From: JBCDCE01 sp039182515
GTDB lineage: Bacteria; Pseudomonadota; Alphaproteobacteria; Rhodobacterales; Rhodobacteraceae
Reading direction: 5' to 3'
DNA: 64,000 bases
NCBI GenBank assembly: GCA_039182515.1
Contig: JBCDCE010000012.1
Span: 1 to 64,000, forward strand
Positions within the stretch are counted from its first letter, which is position 1. Each line of letters begins with the position of its first letter. Below, in pieces: positions 15,056 through 25,500 of the stretch. Below the pieces are notes generated by a model that worked only from the letters and a program-made list of their open reading frames with translations, did not search any database and had not been told where the DNA came from. Position numbers and translations under genes: made by a program.

Positions 15056-17317
15056 TTACCCGCATTTAGAATGGCCACAATTCCCGCATGTCATACAGCC
15101 TTCCACCATGCGCATTTCATAAGCGCCACAGTTCGGGCAGGCCGGACCTTTGGGCGCATCAAGGTTCACAACCTGCGCTTGAGGATCTTCTTTGAGCCCA
15201 AGCCCCTCCCCTTCAATCATGCCGGTTGAAATCATGTGGCGCTCAATCACGCCCCCAATGGCAGCCAAAATGGACGGCACATATTTGCCCTGCATCCAAG
15301 CTCCACCCCGCGGATCGAACACAGCCTTAAGCTCTTCCACCACAAAGCTCACATCTCCGCCCCGGCGGAATACGGCTGAAATCATCCGGGTAAGCGCAAC
15401 CGTCCAAGCGAAGTGTTCCATGTTCTTGGAGTTGATGAAAACCTCAAAAGGCCTCCGCTGCGTCCCCACGAGGATATCGTTGATCGTGATATAGATCGCG
15501 TGTTCGCTGTCGGGCCATTTTAACTTGTAAGTGTTGCCTTCCAGGGTCTGCGGACGGTCCAGGGGTTCGCTGAGATAAACCACATCCGCGCCGGTTTCTG
15601 CTTCTGGTACCTTTTCTTCGCTTTCAGACACACTCAAAACAGATCCAGTGACTGCGTTGGGGCGATAGGTCGTGCAGCCTTTGCAACCTGTGTCCCAGGC
15701 TTGCATGTAGACGTCTTTGAAGGCTTCAAAGTCGATATCTTCTGGACAGTTGATCGTCTTTGAAATGCTTGAGTCGATCCACTTTTGCGCCGCCGCCTGC
15801 ATGCGCACGTGGTCGGCAGGTGCGAGAGTTTGCGCGTTGACGAAGTAATCGGGAAGCTCTTTGTCGCCAAATTTATCGCGCCACATTTGCACTGCGTAGT
15901 CCACCACTTCTTCTTCCGTGCGCGAGCCGTCTTTTTGTAGAACCTTCCTCGTGTAAGCATAAGCAAACACCGGCTCGATACCTGAAGAGACATTGCCAGC
16001 ATAAAGCGAAATGGTGCCGGTTGGCGCAATGGATGTCAGAAGGGCGTTGCGAATGCCGTGTTCGCGGATCGCATCTTTCACGTCTTCATCGATAACTTTC
16101 AATGAGCCGGAGCTGAGGTAGGGTTCGGCGTCAAACAGCGGAAAAGCGCCCTTCTCCTTAGCAAGCTGCGCTGAGGCCAGATAAGCGGCGCGGGCGATTG
16201 CGTGCAACCAGCGGTCGGTTTGACGCGCCGCTTCCTCAGATCCATACCGCAGGCCCACCATCAAAAGCGCATCCGCCAGACCCGTCACCCCCAAGCCAAT
16301 CCGGCGCTTCATGTCCGCTTCGCGTGCTTGCGCATCAAGCGGGAAGCGCGAGGCATCTACGACGTTGTCCATCATACGCACTGCAGTCGTGACGAGCTTG
16401 GCCAACTCGGCTTCATCCAAAGCCGCTGCCGTTTCAAAAGGATCACTGACAAGTTTCGCGAGGTTAATCGATCCCAACAAGCATGCCCCGTAGGGCGGCA
16501 AGGGTTGCTCACCGCAGGGGTTGGTTGCCGCTATCGTCTCGCAATATTCAAGATTGTTCATCGCGTTGATGCGATCAATGAAGATCACACCGGGCTCTGC
16601 ATAATCATAAGTGGATTGCATGATCTTGTTCCAAAGATCGCGTGCTTTCACGGAGCTATAAACTTTGCCATCAAAGACCAGGTCCCAGGAGGCGTCAGCT
16701 TTGACCGCTTCCATAAACGGGTCGGTGACAAGAACAGAGACGTTAAACATCCTAAGCCGTGCGGCGTCAGATTTCGCAGTGATGAAATCCTCAATATCCG
16801 GGTGATCACAACGCATTGTGGCCATCATGGCGCCGCGCCGCGACCCAGCGGACATGATCGTGCGGCACATTGCGTCCCAAACATCCATAAAGCTGAGCGG
16901 GCCACTCGCATCGGCAGCAACCCCAGACACAGCTGCACCTTTAGGGCGGACTGTTGAGAAGTCGTACCCAATGCCCCCGCCTTGCTGCATCGTCAGAGCG
17001 GCTTCTTTTAGCATGTCAAAAATGCCACCCATGCTGTCCGGGATTGTACCCATGACAAAGCAATTGAAGAGCGTGACTGAGCGCGCCGTACCAGCCCCTG
17101 CAACGATCCGGCCTGCGGGCAGAAACTTAAAGTCCTCTAAGGCCTCATAGAACACCTCTTCCCAATGGGCAGGGTCTTCTTCCACTTCCGCCAAAGCGCC
17201 CGCGATTCGCCGCCAAGTTTCTTCCACGTTTGCATCAATGGGTGTGCCATCCGCTTGCTTGAAGCGATATTTCATATCCCAGATCTGTTCAGCAATTGGC
17301 GCGGAGAATGCAGTCAT
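15056..17317 (-). CDS. nrdJ: Adenosylcobalamin-dependent (class II) ribonucleoside-diphosphate reductase NrdJ
   Basis: A 753-residue class II ribonucleotide reductase that makes deoxyribonucleotides using B12. It contains the active-site segment ATNPCGEQPLPPYGAC, the finger-loop and barrel motifs of the family, and a C-terminal zinc-ribbon CPNCGAYEMRMVEGCMTCGNC with four cysteines plus a terminal HSKCG. No nrdAB or nrdDG is in the window. The upstream region holds an NrdR-box-like palindrome (17401-17416) and a consensus DnaA box (17445-17453). It fits with the cobinamide-processing gene at 57101. Confidence 0.95.
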   Translation of the reverse strand: MTAFSAPIAEQIWDMKYRFKQADGTPIDANVEETWRRIAGALAEVEEDPAHWEEVFYEALEDFKFLPAGRIVAGAGTARSVTLFNCFVMGTIPDSMGGIFDMLKEAALTMQQGGGIGYDFSTVRPKGAAVSGVAADASGPLSFMDVWDAMCRTIMSAGSRRGAMMATMRCDHPDIEDFITAKSDAARLRMFNVSVLVTDPFMEAVKADASWDLVFDGKVYSSVKARDLWNKIMQSTYDYAEPGVIFIDRINAMNNLEYCETIAATNPCGEQPLPPYGACLLGSINLAKLVSDPFETAAALDEAELAKLVTTAVRMMDNVVDASRFPLDAQAREADMKRRIGLGVTGLADALLMVGLRYGSEEAARQTDRWLHAIARAAYLASAQLAKEKGAFPLFDAEPYLSSGSLKVIDEDVKDAIREHGIRNALLTSIAPTGTISLYAGNVSSGIEPVFAYAYTRKVLQKDGSRTEEEVVDYAVQMWRDKFGDKELPDYFVNAQTLAPADHVRMQAAAQKWIDSSISKTINCPEDIDFEAFKDVYMQAWDTGCKGCTTYRPNAVTGSVLSVSESEEKVPEAETGADVVYLSEPLDRPQTLEGNTYKLKWPDSEHAIYITINDILVGTQRRPFEVFINSKNMEHFAWTVALTRMISAVFRRGGDVSFVVEELKAVFDPRGGAWMQGKYVPSILAAIGGVIERHMISTGMIEGEGLGLKEDPQAQVVNLDAPKGPACPNCGAYEMRMVEGCMTCGNCGHSKCG

Positions 17318-17400
17318 AGCAGCGATTCCTCTGTGAGAAGGAGCGTAACATACTCAAAACGCGGATCGCACACAAGGTCTTGAAGGTCACCGCAAACGCG

Positions 17401-17416
17401 ACACATAATGCTGTGT
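17401..17416. promoter_or_regulatory. NrdR-box-like palindrome upstream of nrdJ
   Basis: ACACATAATGCTGTGT is a 16-base imperfect palindrome (6 of 8 pairs) with the ACAC...GTGT ends of NrdR boxes, 84 bases upstream of nrdJ. NrdR sites usually occur in pairs at about 31 bp; no clear partner was seen. Confidence 0.4.
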
Positions 17417-17444
17417 GACCTGGGGATTAGTCGGGGGACGACTC

Positions 17445-17453
17445 TGTGGATAA
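17445..17453. promoter_or_regulatory. Consensus DnaA box in the nrdJ / DUF1489 divergent region
   Basis: TGTGGATAA (TTATCCACA on the minus strand) is a perfect DnaA box. It overlaps the GTG start of the DUF1489 gene and lies 128 bases upstream of nrdJ. DnaA control of ribonucleotide reductase genes is known in Escherichia coli; here it is only suggested by position. Confidence 0.45.
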
Positions 17454-17877
17454 GTCAATCAATCTCATCAAGCTCTGCGTTGGAGCGAAAACCGTGCAGG
17501 ATTTGCTCGATTGGCAAGCCCAACCCCGCGCCCAAGGCCCAGATGGCCTGCCGCGCCACATCACCCGCATGTGGCCCAAACGCGAAGCTGAGATCTTGAA
17601 CGGCGGATCGATCTATTGGGTTTTTAAGGGCGTTGTTCTGTGTCGCCAAAAGGTGCAGCGCTTTGACGAATATATAAGCGCCGATGGCATCCGTCGCTGC
17701 GCAATTGTCTTGGACAAAGAGGTGACCCGCGTCGCGGCGACCCCGCGCAGACCGTTCCAAGGCTGGCGCTATTTGCCATTTGCAGATGCGCCACCGGATT
17801 TGTCCGAGAACCGTCTAACAGAGACGCCCCTGCCCCCTGCACTCAACGCAGCCTTGATGGAGATTGGAGTCGTTTAA
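17446..17877 (+). CDS. DUF1489 family protein
   Basis: 143 residues. It matches the alphaproteobacterial DUF1489 family pattern: INLIKLCVG opening, GGSIYWVFKGVVLCRQ (53-68), RRCAIVLDKEV and RRPFQGWRYL. It has no signal peptide or membrane segment. The start is a GTG at 17446 with GGGGGA 8 bases upstream. It is divergent from nrdJ, with a shared 128-base promoter region. The molecular function of the family is not known to me. Confidence 0.85.
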   Translation: MDKSINLIKLCVGAKTVQDLLDWQAQPRAQGPDGLPRHITRMWPKREAEILNGGSIYWVFKGVVLCRQKVQRFDEYISADGIRRCAIVLDKEVTRVAATPRRPFQGWRYLPFADAPPDLSENRLTETPLPPALNAALMEIGVV

Positions 17878-18083
17878 AGCACACTCCCGTTAATCTGCAC
17901 CGTATCTTCTAAATGCGAAGACCTGCGCCTGACCGCGGGCGTCGGGCTGAAAGCCCCCGCCCATTGGGGGCGGTCGGGTGCTGGTCGGCTTCGCCTCTTG
18001 GTAAGAGTTGGTGAGCGGAGCGCTTCAGTTTTTTGGGACGGCGATCTAAACCTACGCAAGCGCAAAAAGTGTTTTACGACAAT

Positions 18084-18773
18084 TCAAAGCCCTAAGGTCT
18101 TTAGCAATTCTTTAAGATCACCGGCCTCTTGGTCCGTCATCTCGCTTTGGTTCGATTTAAAGAGACAGGCTTGCGACTGGTGAATGACAGCATCCTCAAG
18201 CACCCGCAGGTGATTGGCCCGCAGGGTCTCGCCGGTGGAGGTAATATCGGCAATGGCCTCAGCCGTTTCTTGTTTGATCGTGCCTTCCGTGGCGCCTTGG
18301 CTGTCAACAAGCTGATAATTGGCAACTCCCTGGTCGCGCAGGTATTCGCGCACCAAACGGTGGTACTTTGTAGCGATGCGCAAACGGTGCCCGTGCCTGG
18401 CCCGAAAATCAGCCGAAACGGCATCGAGGTCCTCAATCCTCACCACATCTTCCCAGAAATCCGGAACCGCCAAAATGAGATCCGCGTGGCCAAACCCCAT
18501 GTGCGCCAGCGCCTCGACGCGCGCTTGCCAATTGACGATTTTCTCCTGAACCAAATCTGAGCCAGTCACTCCAAGATGGATCCGGCCTGCAGCCAGTTCT
18601 CTCGGTATTTCTCCGGCAGATAAAAACACCAATTCGACGCCCTTGGCACCTGATACCGTACCCGCATATTCGCGGTCTCGGCCGGCGCGGCTCAATTGTA
18701 CGCCGCGCTCCGCAAACCACTCGAAGGTTTTCTCCATGAGCCGCCCCTTAGACGGCACCCCCAACTTAATCAT
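18084..18773 (-). CDS. hisG: ATP phosphoribosyltransferase catalytic subunit HisG (short form)
   Basis: 229 residues, the short HisG form lacking the C-terminal regulatory domain. It catalyses the first step of histidine synthesis (ATP + PRPP). Motifs include LGVPSKGRLME near the start, VTGSDLV, and VDSQGATEGTI followed by the late conserved strand. Short HisG works only in a complex with HisZ, which is encoded directly upstream with an 8-base overlap, so the two are translationally coupled. Confidence 0.95.
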   Translation of the reverse strand: MIKLGVPSKGRLMEKTFEWFAERGVQLSRAGRDREYAGTVSGAKGVELVFLSAGEIPRELAAGRIHLGVTGSDLVQEKIVNWQARVEALAHMGFGHADLILAVPDFWEDVVRIEDLDAVSADFRARHGHRLRIATKYHRLVREYLRDQGVANYQLVDSQGATEGTIKQETAEAIADITSTGETLRANHLRVLEDAVIHQSQACLFKSNQSEMTDQEAGDLKELLKTLGL

Positions 18774-19848
18774 GGCTCAAAGCCTCGCGTAGATCAGATG
18801 GGCGGACAACGCCGCCCACCGCTGGAATGTCTTGGCCACCCCCAAGAGCTGTTGTCAGCGCGTCATAGCGCCCACCTGTTGCGAGCGGTGCAGCAAACCG
18901 ATCTGCGTTTTTGCCAAAAACGGAAAATACAAATCCGTCATAATACTCCATTGAGTCTCTACCATGGCTCGCATCAAAAGCCAGGGCGCTGAGATCGATG
19001 CCCGCAGCTTCAAAGGCGTCTAGCCGAGCTCTAAAACGGTCCAAGGCTTGGTCCAGCCCAGGCATCTTGGCGCCAAGCGCACGCAGGTCTTTGAGCGCAG
19101 CATGAGGCCGGCCTGAGATTTTCAAAAGATCTTCAAATCGCTGGGCCGTTTCAGGTGGCAAACTTGGCGTATCGCGATCTTCTAGAAGTCTTTTCCGGCG
19201 CGCTTCAATTTCTGACAATTGTCTCTTGCCAATTTGCTCCGCCTCACTTGGCTGCCAGTCCGGCGACAAGAGCGCGGCATGTGACGCCGACATATTGCTG
19301 TCTCCACAAAAACGGGCAAGTAGGGTCTCAAAACGCTTCGGTCGCCAAAGGTGTCGCGAAAGCGCATTCTTTCGAGCGTCAGACGTCGGCAAAGCCTGAA
19401 CAGCGGACATCAAGACCCCAAGATCTCCAATCACGACAGCGCCTGCCGCAGGGCCGAGGGCGTCTATGATCGCGGCCAAAACCTCAGCATCAGCCGCAGC
19501 ACGATCTGTATCAAACACTTCATAGCCTGCTTGCAGGTATTCATGTGCTCTGGTTTCATCCATTTCCTGTCGGCGAAAAACAGGGCCAACGTAGGTGTAG
19601 CGCGCGGGCATAGCCGAGGCCTGCATATGCATCTGAACTACGGGCACCGTAAAATCGGGCCGCAGCATTTGCTCGCCGCGCAATGGATCTGCGGTGGTGT
19701 AGGCGCGCGCTCGAATGTCTTCGCCGTAAAGATCCAAAAGCGTATCCGCAGGCTGCAAAATCGCCGCCTCAACACGCGCAGCGCCGCGCGCTTGAAAGCC
19801 CGCCACGAGGTTTTGAGCCAAGCTGAGATCCTCAGATGTGATGCTCAT
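18766..19848 (-). CDS. hisZ: ATP phosphoribosyltransferase regulatory subunit HisZ
   Basis: 360 residues, a class II aminoacyl-tRNA-synthetase-like paralog of HisS that activates short HisG. It has the motif 2-like segment YTYVGPVFRRQEMDE and the late GGRYDALTTALGG loop, but lacks the anticodon-binding domain of HisS. It lies between hisS (6-base gap) and hisG (overlap), the usual alphaproteobacterial order. It may contain the histidine feedback site. Confidence 0.92.
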   Translation of the reverse strand: MSITSEDLSLAQNLVAGFQARGAARVEAAILQPADTLLDLYGEDIRARAYTTADPLRGEQMLRPDFTVPVVQMHMQASAMPARYTYVGPVFRRQEMDETRAHEYLQAGYEVFDTDRAAADAEVLAAIIDALGPAAGAVVIGDLGVLMSAVQALPTSDARKNALSRHLWRPKRFETLLARFCGDSNMSASHAALLSPDWQPSEAEQIGKRQLSEIEARRKRLLEDRDTPSLPPETAQRFEDLLKISGRPHAALKDLRALGAKMPGLDQALDRFRARLDAFEAAGIDLSALAFDASHGRDSMEYYDGFVFSVFGKNADRFAAPLATGGRYDALTTALGGGQDIPAVGGVVRPSDLREALSHD

Positions 19849-19854
19849 CTTGGC

Positions 19855-21351
19855 TCACTCTGACGCGTAGCGCGCGAGGATTTCGCGCACTTTCGCCACC
19901 AGTTCGCCGCGTGGCACTTCCATCTGTTGGGGACGGTCGCGCCATTCCTCTAAGCTGGCGTCTTGTGCGATTTTTGCGCCTAAAATTAGGTCTTTAAGCT
20001 GAATGACACCTCGTTCCGCCTCATCGCTGCCTTGGATAACCGCCACGGGAGATTGGCGCTTGTCTGCGTATTTGAGCTGGTTGCCGAAGTTTTTGGGGTT
20101 GCCCAGATAGACCTCCGCGCGCAGCCCCGCATTGCGCAGATCCGCCACCATGGCTTGATAGTCGGACATCCGATCTCGGTCCATAACCGTTACAACCACC
20201 GGGCCAACAGTGCTTGTTTCCAAACGTCCTTTGGCGTCGAGCGCTGCGAGCAGGCGATCCACCCCAATGGAGACTCCAGTTGCCGGGACTTCTTGGCCTG
20301 TGAAGCGCTTGACCAGATCGTCATAGCGCCCGCCGCCCGCCACAGAGCCAAATTGGCGCGGGCGGCCTTTCTCGTCCATAATCTCAAAAGTCAGCTCGGC
20401 CTCGAAAACCGGCCCTGTGTAGTAGCCCAAACCGCGCACAACGGCCGGATCCAAAATCACGCGATCCGCGCCAAAACCAGCCGCGTCCATCAAGGTCGCG
20501 ATCTCGTCCAGCTCCGCCACACCTTTCGCGCCCGTCTGCGATCCGGACACAAGCTCGGAAAGGTTGGCCAGGGTTTGCGCGCCCGACGTTCCGCGCGCCT
20601 CCATAAAGGCCAACACGGGTGCCGCTTGCGCCTCGGATAGACCCGCACCTTTGGTATAATCGCCGCTGGCATCCTCGCGACCAGCACCAAGCAGCGCTTT
20701 CACGCCCTCAGTGCCCAAGCGGTCCACCTTATCAATGGCACGCAAAACGATACCACGCTCAGCCGTGAACTTTGCGGGATCAGACGGGTCGAGAATGCCC
20801 GCCACTTCCATCACGCCATTGAGAACTTTGCGGTTGTTGATGCGCACGACATAGTCGCCGCGCGCGATACCCACGTGCTCAAGCGCGTCGCAAAGCATGC
20901 CGCAAATCTCCGCGTCAGCCGCCATTGAAGCTGTGCCGACTGTATCTGCATCGCATTGATAAAACTGACGAAACCGGCCTGGGCCCGGCTTCTCATTGCG
21001 CCACACAGGACCCATCGCATAGCGGCGGTAGGGGTTTGGCAGATCATTGCGGTGCTGGGCGTAAACACGCGCCAAGGGCGCTGTGAGATCATAGCGCAGA
21101 GCCAGCCAATCGCTGTCTTCTTCCCAGGCAAACACACCCTCATTCGGGCGGTCCACATCTGGCAAGAACTTACCCAGCGCCTCAACCGTTTCCACAGCCG
21201 CACTTTCCAAGGCTTCAAAACCCGCGCGACCGTACACCTGCGCAATTTTGCTCAGCATTTCGGTACGATGCGTGACATCGGTACCGAAATAGTCGCGGAA
21301 GCCTTTCGGCGGCAGCGCTTTGGGCTTTGGGGCTTTTTTGATCTTGGCCAT
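19855..21351 (-). CDS. hisS: Histidyl-tRNA synthetase
   Basis: 498 residues, a class II synthetase. It shows motif 2 [23 protein letters not shown], the histidine-binding [14 protein letters not shown] and the [12 protein letters not shown] loop, followed by a C-terminal anticodon domain with [19 protein letters not shown]. The length is larger than bacterial HisS of about 420-430 residues, but typical of the alphaproteobacterial type. It is the first gene of hisS-hisZ-hisG on the minus strand. Confidence 0.95.
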   Translation of the reverse strand: MAKIKKAPKPKALPPKGFRDYFGTDVTHRTEMLSKIAQVYGRAGFEALESAAVETVEALGKFLPDVDRPNEGVFAWEEDSDWLALRYDLTAPLARVYAQHRNDLPNPYRRYAMGPVWRNEKPGPGRFRQFYQCDADTVGTASMAADAEICGMLCDALEHVGIARGDYVVRINNRKVLNGVMEVAGILDPSDPAKFTAERGIVLRAIDKVDRLGTEGVKALLGAGREDASGDYTKGAGLSEAQAAPVLAFMEARGTSGAQTLANLSELVSGSQTGAKGVAELDEIATLMDAAGFGADRVILDPAVVRGLGYYTGPVFEAELTFEIMDEKGRPRQFGSVAGGGRYDDLVKRFTGQEVPATGVSIGVDRLLAALDAKGRLETSTVGPVVVTVMDRDRMSDYQAMVADLRNAGLRAEVYLGNPKNFGNQLKYADKRQSPVAVIQGSDEAERGVIQLKDLILGAKIAQDASLEEWRDRPQQMEVPRGELVAKVREILARYASE

Positions 21352-21477
21352 GGCAGGCGCTCTCTTTTTGAGGTCGGGGGCTCTCTAGCCCGGCCAAACC
21401 GATTGGGCAACCGCGGGTGGGTGTTTTGCTTTGCTAGAAATGACGCTAGACCGCATCAGATCGCTTAAGGAGGCCAC

Positions 21478-21678
21478 ATGGCACAGTCTAATCACGCCCT
21501 CGAAGAAACCCTCGCGCATATGGTAAAAACCGTTGAGGAGCTTTCAGATGTTGTGGCATGGCAAGACAAAGAGATTACCCTGCTGCGCGCGCAGATGGAT
21601 GCTTTGCTCGATTTGGCAAAAGACGGGCTTGAGGACGGCGGCAGCGTTGTGATCGGTGAGCGTCCGCCTCACTACTAA
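21478..21678 (+). CDS. slyX: SlyX family protein
   Basis: 66 residues, predicted to be almost entirely alpha-helical coiled coil, with LEETLAHMVKTVEELSDVV and a short proline-rich tail RPPHY, as in SlyX proteins. The start ATG follows TTAAGGAGGCCAC, a strong ribosome site. It is divergent from hisS. The function of SlyX is not established. Confidence 0.85.
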   Translation: MAQSNHALEETLAHMVKTVEELSDVVAWQDKEITLLRAQMDALLDLAKDGLEDGGSVVIGERPPHY

Positions 21679-21684
21679 GCGCCT

Positions 21685-22443
21685 TTAGTAACTCTTTTGC
21701 TCTTGGGCCACGAAGCGCCCGTCGTGCAGCAGCACATCCGTCCAACGAGGCGCGCCGGCGAAGCTGTCATATACGCTCAAAAACACTGTTTGATTTTTGA
21801 ACCTCTTGGCTTTGCGCCCTCCGCACCTTTCGCCTGATGCAGCTCCGCAAGCTTTGGCCTTGATACTCTCGTAGGCCGCCGCCGTGCCCTTGAGGGTCTT
21901 CGGCATTTTACTTTGATAGGCCATCACTTCGTAGACATCCGGAGATCCAAACGTGGCCATAGCGCCTGAGACCTGAAGCGCGCACCCGTCCTTAAAGCCC
22001 GTCACGTAATGCACCCTCAAGCCCGTCGATTTTGGATTTGCATCATAGAGGCGATAGCGAGAGCTTTTTTCGGGAAAGCGCGCCACTTCCTCTCCAAGAT
22101 CACTCCGCTTTACATCGCAAACCCGCATGAGTTTTCCATAAGGGGGGGCGGTATCTGTCGTTCCCGTTGTGATCTCAGACTTATTTCGGCGTGCAAAGCT
22201 GATGCCTGCCAGAATGGCTTTTGCTGCACCGCCAATGGCGAGTGTGGGTTTTTGAGGTGTTTCAAGTGAGGCTGGCTGAGCCGCGACCACGGAGGAGCGC
22301 AGCTTTGGGCGCAGTGTGTCGGTCGAAAGAGCGATTTGCGGGACGTTCTTTGACGCAAAAGCTGCCGTATCCTTTGGCGCTTCGCTTTTCAAACAGCCAG
22401 CCAAAACCAGGCCCGCCAACAGGCCAGTCAATCCGCGTTTCAT
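21685..22443 (-). CDS. Hypothetical lipoprotein
   Basis: 252 residues beginning MKRGLTGLLAGLVLAGCLKS, a lipoprotein signal peptide with lipobox LAGC, so the mature protein should be membrane-anchored through Cys17. The remainder (VCDVKRSDLGEEVARFPEKSS..., GLRVHYVTGFKDGCALQV, WTDVLLHDG) resembles no family I can name; similar small lipoproteins occur in Rhodobacterales (impression). The start at 22443 is chosen because it gives the lipobox; a longer frame to 22494 would spoil it. It ends 6 bases from slyX, tail to tail. A DnaA box lies 54 bases upstream. Confidence 0.75.
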   Translation of the reverse strand: MKRGLTGLLAGLVLAGCLKSEAPKDTAAFASKNVPQIALSTDTLRPKLRSSVVAAQPASLETPQKPTLAIGGAAKAILAGISFARRNKSEITTGTTDTAPPYGKLMRVCDVKRSDLGEEVARFPEKSSRYRLYDANPKSTGLRVHYVTGFKDGCALQVSGAMATFGSPDVYEVMAYQSKMPKTLKGTAAAYESIKAKACGAASGERCGGRKAKRFKNQTVFLSVYDSFAGAPRWTDVLLHDGRFVAQEQKSY

Positions 22444-22496
22444 TTGATGTCCCCGACTCGTGTGTCTCTCAACCCGAACACAATCTTGCCACAATC

Positions 22497-22505
22497 TGTG
22501 GATAA
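22497..22505. promoter_or_regulatory. Consensus DnaA box between dnaE end and lipoprotein gene
   Basis: TGTGGATAA, a perfect DnaA box, next to an AT-rich stretch (22506-22550) that overlaps the dnaE stop codon. It is the second such box in the window. A single box does not make an origin. Confidence 0.35.
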
Positions 22506-22539
22506 CTTCAATTAAATCAATGATATAACTATATGTTGA

Positions 22540-25500
22540 TTATATATCTTCGACCATCACAACACCTGGCAGGGATTTAATCGCGCCTTTGATCTGCGGT
22601 GTGACTGGGAAGTCGTCCGGCAGCGCCATTTCAACCTCACCCGGCAGGCTTTCTCCCAAGAGTGTGAGTTTAACCGGGCCGTTGCGCGCCTTGCTGACCG
22701 CGTTGCGGGCGTCTTGCAAAACTTGCGCAATGGCTTGGATGGCTTGCGTTTCTTCCACAAACACGTTGAGGCCCGCCCCCCCAACATCCGCGACCTCTGC
22801 ATCAAGCGGCTGGACCCCGCGTCCCAGGAGTTTGAGCTGCTCAGCCTCCATCGTCGCTTCAACGCTGATCACGACCTTGGACCCTGTTTCCAAATGATCC
22901 CTGGCGGCCTCCAAAGTGTCGGAGAATACCGTGACCTCGTAAGCGCCCGTGGGATCTGACATTTGCACAAAAGCAAACCTGTTGCCGCGCGCAGATTTTC
23001 GCTCTTGGCGCCCAGATACGCGCCCGGCCATCTTTGCAATGAGAGGCCCAGAGCGGGCTTTTTCAGTGATGGCATCGAGCGTGAGGATGTTTTTGCGTTT
23101 GAGCGCAGTGGCATAATCTTCCAAGGGGTGACCTGACAAATAAAAGCCAATGGCCAAAGCTTCTTCGTCAAGGCGCTCCGCCGGAAGCCAATCTTGCACG
23201 GGGCTGAGCCGTGGTTCGGGTAGATCGTCCCCGGCTTCTCCAAAGAGCGACACTTGATTGGAATTGCGCTGTTCATGAATGGCCGACGAATAACTCACCA
23301 GTGCGTCGAGACTGTCGAATACACGGCGTCGATTTGGATCTAGCACATCGAAGGCTCCAGCCCGTGCAAGCATCTCCATAGGTCGTTTTCCCACACGTTT
23401 TAGGTCCACACGGCGCGCAAAATCAAATAACGTAATAAATGGAGAGTCCCCACGCGCATCTTCTATTAGGCGCATCGCCTCGACGCCAACGTTCTTGAGA
23501 GCGCCTAAGGCATAAACGAGCGCCCCCTCTGAGTTAACCGTGAACGTCGCGTTCGACCGGTTCACACAAGGGGGTGTGTAGGGCAATTTAAGGTGTTTTT
23601 TGACCTCTTCGAAATAGATCGCAAGTTTCTCTGTCAGGTGCAAATCGCAGTTCATCACACCGGCCATGAACTCCACCGGGTAGTTCGCTTTCAGCCAAGC
23701 GGTCTGGTAGCTCACGACCGCGTAGGCTGCCGCGTGGGATTTGTTAAATCCGTAGTTAGCGAATTTATCGAGGAGGTTCCAAACTTCCGTGGCCTTTTTC
23801 TCATCCACGCCGTTTTCAGCGGCACCCTTGAGGAACTTTGGGCGTTCGGCATCCATCGCTTCTTGGATTTTTTTGCCCATGGCGCGGCGTAAAAGATCCG
23901 CGCCGCCCAACGAATACCCAGCCATCTCCTGGGCGATTTGCATCACCTGTTCTTGGTAAACAATGATCCCTTGGGTCTCATCGAGAATATGGTCGATGGA
24001 GGGGTGAAGTCGTTCGCGCTCCGCTCGGTCGTTTTTTACATCGCAATACTGAGGAATATTCTCCATCGGACCAGGCCGATAAAGCGCCACAAGCGCCACG
24101 ATATCCTCGATGCAAGTTGGCTTCATGCGTTTGAGGGCATCCATCATGCCCGAACTTTCCACCTGGAACACAGCAACGGTCTTCGCTGAGGCGTAAAGAT
24201 CGTAGGTCGCCTGATCCTCAAGATCGATGGCGCCAATATCTATGTCTACGCCCCGCTCTTTCAGCAAATCGAGCGCATTTTGAATGACTGTGAGCGTTTT
24301 TAGCCCTAAAAAGTCAAATTTAACGAGACCGGCTTGTTCGACCCATTTCATGTTGAACTGGGTGGCGGGCATATCTGAGCGCGGGTCTTGATAAAGCGGG
24401 ACAAGCGCATCAAGCGGCCTGTCGCCAATCACCACACCTGCCGCGTGGGTTGAGGCATTGCGCAACAAACCCTCGACCTGTTGGCCGTAGGTCAGCAGCC
24501 TATCGACGACTTCTTCGTCTTTGGCCGCTTCACGCAGACGTGGCTCATCGGCCAGAGCTTTTTCGATGCTCACGGGTTTGACGCCCTCGACGGGGATCAA
24601 TTTCGACAGTCGATCCACTTGGCCATAAGGCATCTGCAACACGCGCCCAACATCGCGAACGGCAGCTTTGGAAAGAAGTGCGCCGAAGGTGATGATCTGG
24701 CCGACCTTGTCACGCCCGTATTTCTCTTGAACGTAGCGGATCACTTCTTCGCGGCGGTCCATACAGAAGTCGATATCAAAATCCGGCATAGAAACGCGCT
24801 CAGGATTAAGAAAACGCTCAAATAGGAGGGAGTAACGCAGCGGATCGAGATCCGTAATTGTGAGCGCATAAGCCACCAACGATCCCGCACCAGATCCGCG
24901 ACCAGGGCCAACAGGAATGTTCTCGTCTTTGGCCCATTTGATGAAGTCAGCGACGATCAAGAAGTAGCCTGGGAAGCCCATGCCTTCGATAATATCGAGC
25001 TCAAATTCAAGCCGCGCTTCATAGGCTTCGACCGTGTCCGCATGGGGGATCACATCAAGGCGGGCTTTGAGCCCTTCGCGCGACTGGCGGCGCAACTCCT
25101 CCACCTCGTCTTCTGCAAACTTGGGCAAAATCGGATCGCGCTTGTAAGATTTAAACGCGCAGCGCTGCGCGACCTCAATCGTGTTTTCAATGGCTTCGGG
25201 AAGATCTGCAAAGAGCGTGATCATTTCTTCAGGGGTCTTAAAGCTGTGCTGAGCCGTAAGCCTGCGGCGCGCTTCTTGCTGATCCACATAAGCCCCTTCG
25301 GCGATGCAAATGAGCGCATCATGGGCTTCATACATTTTAGGATCTGGGAAATAGACATCGTTTGTAGCCACGAGCGGCAAATCGTTGTCGTAGGCCATGG
25401 CGATAAACTGCGGCTCGGTTTGCGCCTCCGAAGGCGGCAGCCCGTTTTCCATGGGATGGCGTTGCAACTCGATGTAGAGCCGATCCGGAAAAATCTCTGT

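Noticed and set aside
15056..17317. Intein or frameshift in nrdJ
   Set aside because: The frame is continuous through the active-site segment and the zinc-ribbon end; the length fits the family.
19855..21351. Reading hisS as unusually long or fused
   Set aside because: About 500 residues with the normal motif order is a known alphaproteobacterial HisS length; no extra domain seen.
22497..22550. Possible replication origin (DnaA box plus AT-rich stretch near dnaE)
   Set aside because: Only one DnaA box and a short AT stretch overlapping a stop codon; no dnaA, parAB or box cluster.
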